From NCBI GenBank assembly GCA_903924465.1, contig CAIYBN010000013.1:1-55967 (forward strand): 55,967 nucleotides of DNA. The letters are read 5' to 3'. The notes under the pieces were generated by a model. That model made no database searches, was not told where the DNA came from, and saw nothing but the letters and a program-made list of their open reading frames with translations. Positions 51,948 to 55,967 of the stretch are shown here, one piece after another. Source of the DNA: an uncultured Myxococcales bacterium. GTDB lineage: Bacteria > Myxococcota_A > UBA9042. A program made the position numbers and the translations under genes. Numbering within the stretch: the first letter of the stretch is position 1; the number at the start of each line of letters is the position of its first letter.

Positions 51948-53411
51948 TCATCCACACTTGCCGCTTTTGCACCACAGCGTCCCGGTCACGCAGTCGGCGC
52001 AGCCTCCACCCGGGCCGCAGTTCGTCTCGTCGACGAACGGCGCGTGCACGCATTGACCGCTGACACACGCGTCGCCGGAGCATGGATCGGCGTCACCGCA
52101 CGCATCCTGAGCCATCGAGGCGCAGCCCGCGGATTGCTTGCACGATGTGTTGCCCCATGAATCAGTGCTGACGAGCACTTGGCTGCTGGCGCCCGGTGCC
52201 GTGGTGACGAACGCCACGCCGTTGGCGGTCACGACAAGCGATGTGGCAGCGTCGCCGTCGAGCGGAACGACCCAGCGCAACGCGCCGTTGCTGGCCAGAC
52301 GCTGGAGTTGCAGCTTGCCCGTGCCGGTGGCGAGCACGGCAACGTCGCCGCCGGGCCATGCGACAATGGAATTGACTGCGCCAGTTGCCATTGTCCCGGA
52401 GCCCGGCACCGGTGGCGTCGCCACGCGGCTCCACGTGACCGTTCCAGCGGCGTCGAGGCGATAGATCCGTCCGGAGAAACGGCTTGCCGCCGTGACGACC
52501 GCACCGTTTGCGTCGGCGATGATGACGTCGCCACCGTCATGCGCCCAGAGTTTGGCGCCGCTGCTGTCGACGCGCACGAGTTCGTGCAACCAGCTGCCAG
52601 CGCCGGTGTGCACGTTGTGGCCAAAGGCGAAGCCGCCGTCCGACGTCGCGGTGAAGCCGCTGAGGTTGCTTGTCTCGTTCGGTCCGGCGCCTGGATAGTC
52701 CTGCTCCCACGTCGGGTTGCCCGTGACGTCCAACCGCCACAGCCACGGTGCGTACTGCGCTTTCGCTTCCCGCGTCCCGGCGACGACGCAGCCACCGTCG
52801 GACGTGGCAGCGACGCGTGCAGGCACGCCGTGGCCCGGTGCCGCAGCAGGCGCCCAGCTATTGACCCCGACCGTCGCGCCGGCGCCATCGGTGCGCCACA
52901 GCCAACCGTGGGTATTGTCGCCGCCGGTTACCGCGAGGCCGCCACCCGTGAGCACCGCGACATCCAAGGCGCCGCCCGTGACGCTGTCCAGTGTGCGTTG
53001 CCACAGGAAATGGCCCAGCGCATCCGCGCGTCCAAGCCACGCGAGGCCGCCGCGTGTGCCCGCCAGCGCAAAGCCGCCGTCCGCGAACTTCGCCAGTGCC
53101 GCCACGTGCAGGTCCGTGCACGGCCAGCCTTTGCGATAGAACGGGCAACTCGGTGACGCCGAATCGGCGAGATCCACCGGCGTCGGGTCGCACGCCCCCG
53201 GCGTCACGGTCACATCGGCGGCAGCGGTGACATCGGCGGCAACCTCGGCACCAGCAGTATCGGCTACCGCGGCATCCGTGCCACCGGCAAGGCCATCGAC
53301 GACCGCCACGTCGGCCACAGCCGCATCGTCGACGGTATCCGGCGCCGATGTGCTGGGCGTTGTGCCGCATCCCAGGAGCATTCCGAAAATCAGCACGGAT
53401 TTGCAGCGCAT
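51948..53411 (-). CDS. Beta-propeller lipoprotein with Cys-rich tail
   Basis: A 487-residue lipoprotein. I start at 53411 (MRCKSVLIFG), 8 bases after GGGGAG; lipobox MLLGC. An Asp/Ala/Val/Thr spacer spans about 18-75. The body (about 90-415) consists of repeated units with FADGGFALAGTRGG, LTGGGLAVTGGD, SDGGCVVAGTRE and SDGGFAFGHNVH, each followed by W-x-W/R-x-D-x-G. That is the pattern of a PQQ-like/Kelch-like propeller of the type T-x-DGG-x2-LAG. The last 60 residues form a Cys-rich module (CGDADPCSGDACVSGQC and a C-terminal CKSGKCG) like the one in the FG-GAP lipoprotein at 1347-3569. It is probably a surface-exposed binding protein. The upstream hairpin at 53421-53438 may affect translation. 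Confidence 0.87.
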   Translation of the reverse strand: MRCKSVLIFGMLLGCGTTPSTSAPDTVDDAAVADVAVVDGLAGGTDAAVADTAGAEVAADVTAAADVTVTPGACDPTPVDLADSASPSCPFYRKGWPCTDLHVAALAKFADGGFALAGTRGGLAWLGRADALGHFLWQRTLDSVTGGALDVAVLTGGGLAVTGGDNTHGWLWRTDGAGATVGVNSWAPAAAPGHGVPARVAATSDGGCVVAGTREAKAQYAPWLWRLDVTGNPTWEQDYPGAGPNETSNLSGFTATSDGGFAFGHNVHTGAGSWLHELVRVDSSGAKLWAHDGGDVIIADANGAVVTAASRFSGRIYRLDAAGTVTWSRVATPPVPGSGTMATGAVNSIVAWPGGDVAVLATGTGKLQLQRLASNGALRWVVPLDGDAATSLVVTANGVAFVTTAPGASSQVLVSTDSWGNTSCKQSAGCASMAQDACGDADPCSGDACVSGQCVHAPFVDETNCGPGGGCADCVTGTLWCKSGKCG

Positions 53412-53420
53412 CACAGGACT

Positions 53421-53438
53421 CCCCAATCGTGTTTGGGG
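53421..53438 (-). promoter_or_regulatory. Hairpin overlapping ribosome-binding site
   Basis: On the minus strand CCCCAA, a 6-base loop and TTGGGG form a perfect stem. The last four G of the stem are the first four bases of the GGGGAG Shine-Dalgarno site of the lipoprotein at 51948-53411. Folding would hide the site. This is a structure I can see; regulation by it is inference. Confidence 0.45.
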
Positions 53439-53598
53439 TGTGTGGCGTCAGACGTCGCGCCGACAAGCAAGTCGGAGCCCCCTGCTCTTCCTGCACACTT
53501 TGAGCTACGTGGCAGTTCTGGACCTTCCAGCGCCAGGCGTGAGACGCATTTTCAGGCGTGCCAGTTTTTCGGTCAATACCCGTCCTGCTAGCGGTCAT

Positions 53599-53700
53599 GC
53601 CGGCGCCGCAGGCGCGCCGGATGCGAGAGAAACCGGAGGTTTCTCTCGCGCTCTCTTCCTTTTGGGCGTGGAAATTCCGCGAGATGGGGTCGGCGTGGGG
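53599..53700 (+). repeat. Dispersed structured repeat, copy B
   Basis: The inverse-oriented partner of 131-232. The first 24 bases are identical to copy A. A perfect 12-bp hairpin follows (53623-53634 with 53638-53649, loop GGA). Its lower stem reads GCGAGAG/CTCTCGC here against CTGGGAG/CTCCCAG in copy A, so substitutions are compensated. The tail CTCTTCC-x4-GGGCGTGGAA and GGTCGGCG-x-GGGG is also shared. It lies in the 565-bp gap between the divergent propeller lipoprotein and beta-barrel genes. The remainder of that gap, apart from the other repeats listed, shows no gene. Confidence 0.75.
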
Positions 53701-53710
53701 GGAGCACGAC

Positions 53711-53798
53711 CTGACTGGGCGTACGAGTTAGCTTTTGCCTGCGCTTCGCTTCGGCAAATCGGTGCCCACGCCTCCGCGTTGTGGTGGGCGGGGTCGTG
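53711..53798 (+). repeat. Dispersed intergenic repeat, second family, copy 2
   Basis: About 88 bp matching 51775-51858, with the same order of landmarks (CTGACTGGGC, CCTGCGCTTCGCT, CGGCAA, CGCCTCCGCG, GGTGGGCGGGGTCGTG). It follows copy B of the structured repeat after about 10 bp, so this gap is a mosaic of repeats. A short further similarity (CGAATGAC at 53810 and GCGGATGAATTCAG at 53854) recurs at 55764-55822. Confidence 0.6.
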
Positions 53799-53976
53799 GT
53801 GGTGGAATACGAATGACCGCGGAGCGAATTGCGGGTAGCGAAGTTTGCTTGAAGCGGATGAATTCAGCCCAAAGCACAGCCCGAAGCATGCGCTTGACGG
53901 AGGCACCTGGCGTGGTCAGACTGGTCGAGACGACGTGATTGTGGCTGAACGACGCGGCGGTGGGCGAGGTGCGGCG

Positions 53977-54606
53977 GTGGCATGTGGAACGGAATGGCGG
54001 TTGCGCGAGTTAGACACGACCACGAGGGCGCGGTTCTTCGTGGCGACAGCTGCCGTCCTGGCACTCTTCGCGTTGCCCATCGAGGTGCGTGCCCAGTCGT
54101 TCCCGCCGTTCGCGGGTGAGAAGCTGCGAGCGCCTGAACCTGAAACCGAATTCGCCCTGTTCCTGTCGTTCCTGTCCGGATTTCCCGACGCCATCGGCCT
54201 TTCCGCCGCGCTGACCTTGCCTGCCCCGCGTGTGCTGGTGGAAGCCGGCGTGTGGGCGTTGCCATTTTTCGGCGCTGGCTGGTGGCTCCGAGGCGGCTAC
54301 TCGTTTCGCCTCGTAGATACCCGCAAGCGGGCTCGGACCGGCTCGACGTTGGATCTGCCGCTTCTACTCGGCGTCCAGGCGAACGTGTCTGGCTGCTGCG
54401 GTATTTCGGACCACGGCTACGGTCTGGATGCGACGGTCGGCCTCGACTGGACCTACTGGGTCAGCCCGCATTTTGGCCTCGGCCTGCGACTCACCGGCGG
54501 CGCGATGGCGAGCCGTTCGCAGACCCACGACTACACGGGCCAAGTTTCGGACTTCGAGTTGGTCGTCTGGCCCATCGCCCGCCTCGCCCTCGGCCTTCAC
54601 TTCTAA
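53977..54606 (+). CDS. Small outer-membrane beta-barrel protein
   Basis: A 209-residue protein. I start at GTG 53977 with GAGG 7 bases upstream, which gives a signal peptide with a short basic N-region (TTTRARFFVATAAVLALFALP) and cleavage near VRAQS. A longer frame upstream runs through the repeats and is not credible. The mature part shows about eight amphipathic strands (FALFLSFLSG, PRVLVEAGVWALPFFGAGWWLRGGY, VSPHFGLGLRLTGGAMAS, FELVVWPIARLALGLHF) and ends with Phe, as outer-membrane barrels do. CCGI in a loop could form a disulfide. No family name is evident; OmpA/OmpW-sized. The 42-bp repeat array lies directly downstream. Confidence 0.7.
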   Translation: MACGTEWRLRELDTTTRARFFVATAAVLALFALPIEVRAQSFPPFAGEKLRAPEPETEFALFLSFLSGFPDAIGLSAALTLPAPRVLVEAGVWALPFFGAGWWLRGGYSFRLVDTRKRARTGSTLDLPLLLGVQANVSGCCGISDHGYGLDATVGLDWTYWVSPHFGLGLRLTGGAMASRSQTHDYTGQVSDFELVVWPIARLALGLHF

Positions 54607-54651
54607 AGATGCTGACCTCTGCCGATATCAAACTCTGACGGTCAGATCCTG

Positions 54652-54900
54652 TTGCATTTCGACCTGGAACCGTCTCCAAGACGAAATCACGCCCTCACTT
54701 TTGCATTCGAAGTCATTCCAAACACATTTCACGCCCGCACTTTTGCATTCCGACCGTCTCCAAGGCGATTTCACGCCGTCACTTTTGCATTTGAACCGCC
54801 TCCGAGACGATTTCACGCCGTCACTATCGCCTCGGAACCGCCTCCAGGACGATTTCACGCCCGTGATCTCATCCTGGAAGCGGTTCCCCGACGATTTTCC
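54652..54900. repeat. 42-bp tandem repeat array
   Basis: Five to six degenerate units. The TTGCATT landmark occurs at 54652, 54701, 54743 and 54785, and degraded equivalents fall at about 54827 and 54869. The spacing is exactly 42 bp except for the first unit, which has a 7-bp insertion. A typical unit holds TTGCATT, GAACCGCCTCC, GACGATTTCACGCC and GTCACTT. The period is a multiple of three and the array is open in several frames on both strands, giving a 14-residue period whichever frame is read. No start, ribosome site or spacers are visible, so neither a gene nor a CRISPR is supported. It abuts the stop codon of the gene at 54905. Confidence 0.8.
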
Positions 54901-54904
54901 CGTT

Positions 54905-55576
54905 TCAAACCACCGGCACAACCGATTCCGGCATCTTCTTCTTCGCGGAAGGCCGCGCTTCCGGCAGGAAGAAGCTCTCCTGGTAACTTTTCCGCCCGGC
55001 AAACATCTGCCGCAGCGCGCCGGCGATGGCGTCGTAGGCCGTTCGCCATGCCGCTTTGGCGGTGGTGACGGCGACATCGGCGGCTTCCCGCACCTCCATC
55101 GCGGTTTTCAGCGCTTTCAGCGGCGCCGCATAGTCCTTGATGAGCGTGTTCAACTGCGGCAAATGCACCAGCAGCGGGTGGCCCTTGGGCAGCTCCTGCA
55201 AACGCGTGGCAATCCGCACCAGTTCGTCGCACAACGCTTGTCCGGCGAGCTTGCGCACCTCGGTCAGGCCCTTGGGAAACAGAATCTTGTACAGCGGATC
55301 GTCAAAGTTCTTGCCGACGACCTTCAGCACGTCCAACTGAAACGTGGTGATGAAGACGGCCACGGTTTCATTCGCCTCGATGACCGGTCCACGCGCGAAC
55401 AACACGGCGTTATCGGCTTTCTGTCTCGCATCACGGGCCTTTTCCAGCGCGTCCTGCTGCGGCTGGAACTGCGGCAGCAGTGTGCGCGCTTTGGCATTGC
55501 TATTGAGACGCGAAAGCAGGAAGAAGCCACGGACGAGCAACAAACCGAGAGAAACAGCAAGAGAAGGCATACGCAT
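54905..55576 (-). CDS. Helical protein of unknown function, paralogue of 246-890
   Basis: A 223-residue protein that I do not recognise by name. I start at 55576 (MRMPSLAVSLG), 7 bases after GGAGG. Unlike its paralogue at 246-890 it has a hydrophobic N-terminus (SLAVSLGLLLVRGFFLL), a likely signal anchor or signal peptide without an obvious cleavage site. The remaining 200 residues are probably helical: a coiled-coil-prone part at 40-75, then LDVLKVVGKNFDDPLY, FPKGLTEVRKLAG, AYDAIAGALRQMFAGRKSY and SFF. The tail is basic (SAKKK) followed by PESVVPVV. The shared segments with the paralogue are in the same order and spacing. Function unknown; a membrane-attached version of a soluble partner is conceivable. 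Confidence 0.8.
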   Translation of the reverse strand: MRMPSLAVSLGLLLVRGFFLLSRLNSNAKARTLLPQFQPQQDALEKARDARQKADNAVLFARGPVIEANETVAVFITTFQLDVLKVVGKNFDDPLYKILFPKGLTEVRKLAGQALCDELVRIATRLQELPKGHPLLVHLPQLNTLIKDYAAPLKALKTAMEVREAADVAVTTAKAAWRTAYDAIAGALRQMFAGRKSYQESFFLPEARPSAKKKMPESVVPVV

Positions 55577-55967
55577 TGAGCACCTCCGGGGAGTGCCGCG
55601 GTCGCGGAGAAACGCGAGCGGCGGATGGTAAACACGCGATGGGTCGCACTGTTGGCCCGGGTGAGGAGGAATTTGCCAAGGGAGGTTTTGGGAGGCAAGT
55701 TCTTTGTGGTGGATTTTGCGGAAATGATACAAAGGGCGGGTTCGGGTCGGACCCGGTGGCCGACGAATGACGAGGCGATAGGCTTGTGAGCAACAGCCTC
55801 TGCTCAAAGCGGCTGAATTCAGGCGAAAGGGGCGCATCCGCAGACTGATTCAAGCCGCCCGTAGCGCCACCGCCGGCTCGCACCGCCACGCCGCCCGCAG
55901 CGCCAGCATCGGCGGGCTTCCAGCGTGACTCCACCGAATCCCCGACCGCTTCATCCGCTGCTGCATC
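55577..55967. other. Upstream region of last gene, to window edge
   Basis: A stretch of 391 bp with no supported gene. Open minus-strand frames here lack ribosome sites and have Ser/Pro/Arg-rich shadow compositions. Around 55764-55840 there is a short match to 53810-53880 (CGAATGAC, then AAGCGG-x-TGAATTCAG with similar flanks). The last 110 bases could be the edge of a gene outside the window, but I cannot identify it. Confidence 0.45.

Noticed and set aside
54652..54900. CRISPR array
   Set aside because: Units are contiguous at a 42-bp step with no unique spacers, they are degenerate, and no cas genes are present.
54628..55077. Repeat-protein gene encoded by the 42-bp array
   Set aside because: Several frames are open and all give a 14-residue period; no start codon has a ribosome site, and the frame runs antisense or out of phase into the helical-protein gene. 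Kept only as a possibility in the findings.
55577..55967. Partial gene at the right edge
   Set aside because: Minus-strand frames reach the edge but are Ser/Pro/Gly-rich without motifs, and I could not match the last 110 bases to a family.

Overview
This is a GC-rich chromosomal segment with about 38 protein genes and no rRNA, tRNA, insertion sequence, phage or CRISPR that I can see. The style points to a predatory or social deltaproteobacterial lineage (Myxococcota or Bradymonadota-like). About a dozen proteins are predicted lipoproteins with Asp/Val/Thr-rich spacers behind the lipidated Cys and cysteine-rich modules. There is a Ser/Thr kinase with an AgmX/TonB-like tail, hybrid histidine kinases, and integrin-like FG-GAP propellers. 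The genus is inference; no marker gene is present.

Layout. 1-890: a structured intergenic repeat and a helical protein of unknown function, whose paralogue lies at the other end (54905-55576). 1347-6760: two tandem FG-GAP seven-blade propeller lipoproteins, divergent from an SGNH-hydrolase lipoprotein. 6923-9619: cysD-cysN, sulfate activation, with a dead APS-kinase-like domain fused to CysN. 9738-15495: a somatomedin-B-like lipoprotein, a beta-hydroxyacid dehydrogenase, a porin, a lipoprotein methyltransferase and an alpha/beta-hydrolase lipoprotein. 15497-25171: signalling, with a hybrid kinase plus a receiver/metallo-beta-lactamase fusion, a DUF1415 protein, oligopeptidase A, and a second PAS kinase with a receiver. 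25392-26189: a Cys-rich lipoprotein ending in a strong terminator.

26380-34251: a glycan module. Five tightly coupled genes (FAD oxidoreductase, polyprenyl-P-sugar-type GT2, second GT2, SDR epimerase, TIM-barrel isomerase) are flanked on both sides by multi-membrane GT-C-like proteins. A plausible reading is synthesis of an unusual sugar, its transfer to a lipid carrier, and final transfer outside the inner membrane. 34363-40204: a probable nadE-malQ-Ser/Thr kinase-TPR operon. 40418-42166: a membrane SGNH protein. 42530-44860: metX-hom for methionine and threonine synthesis, which ties to the sulfate-activation genes.

44977-53411: mostly envelope proteins, namely lipoproteins, a large membrane protein, a second GDSL lipoprotein and a propeller lipoprotein, plus a TesB-like thioesterase. 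53412-55967: a small beta-barrel protein, several related intergenic repeats, a 42-bp tandem array, and the second copy of the unknown helical family. Start codons were chosen mainly by Shine-Dalgarno spacing and signal-peptide position, so several differ from the longest open frame.
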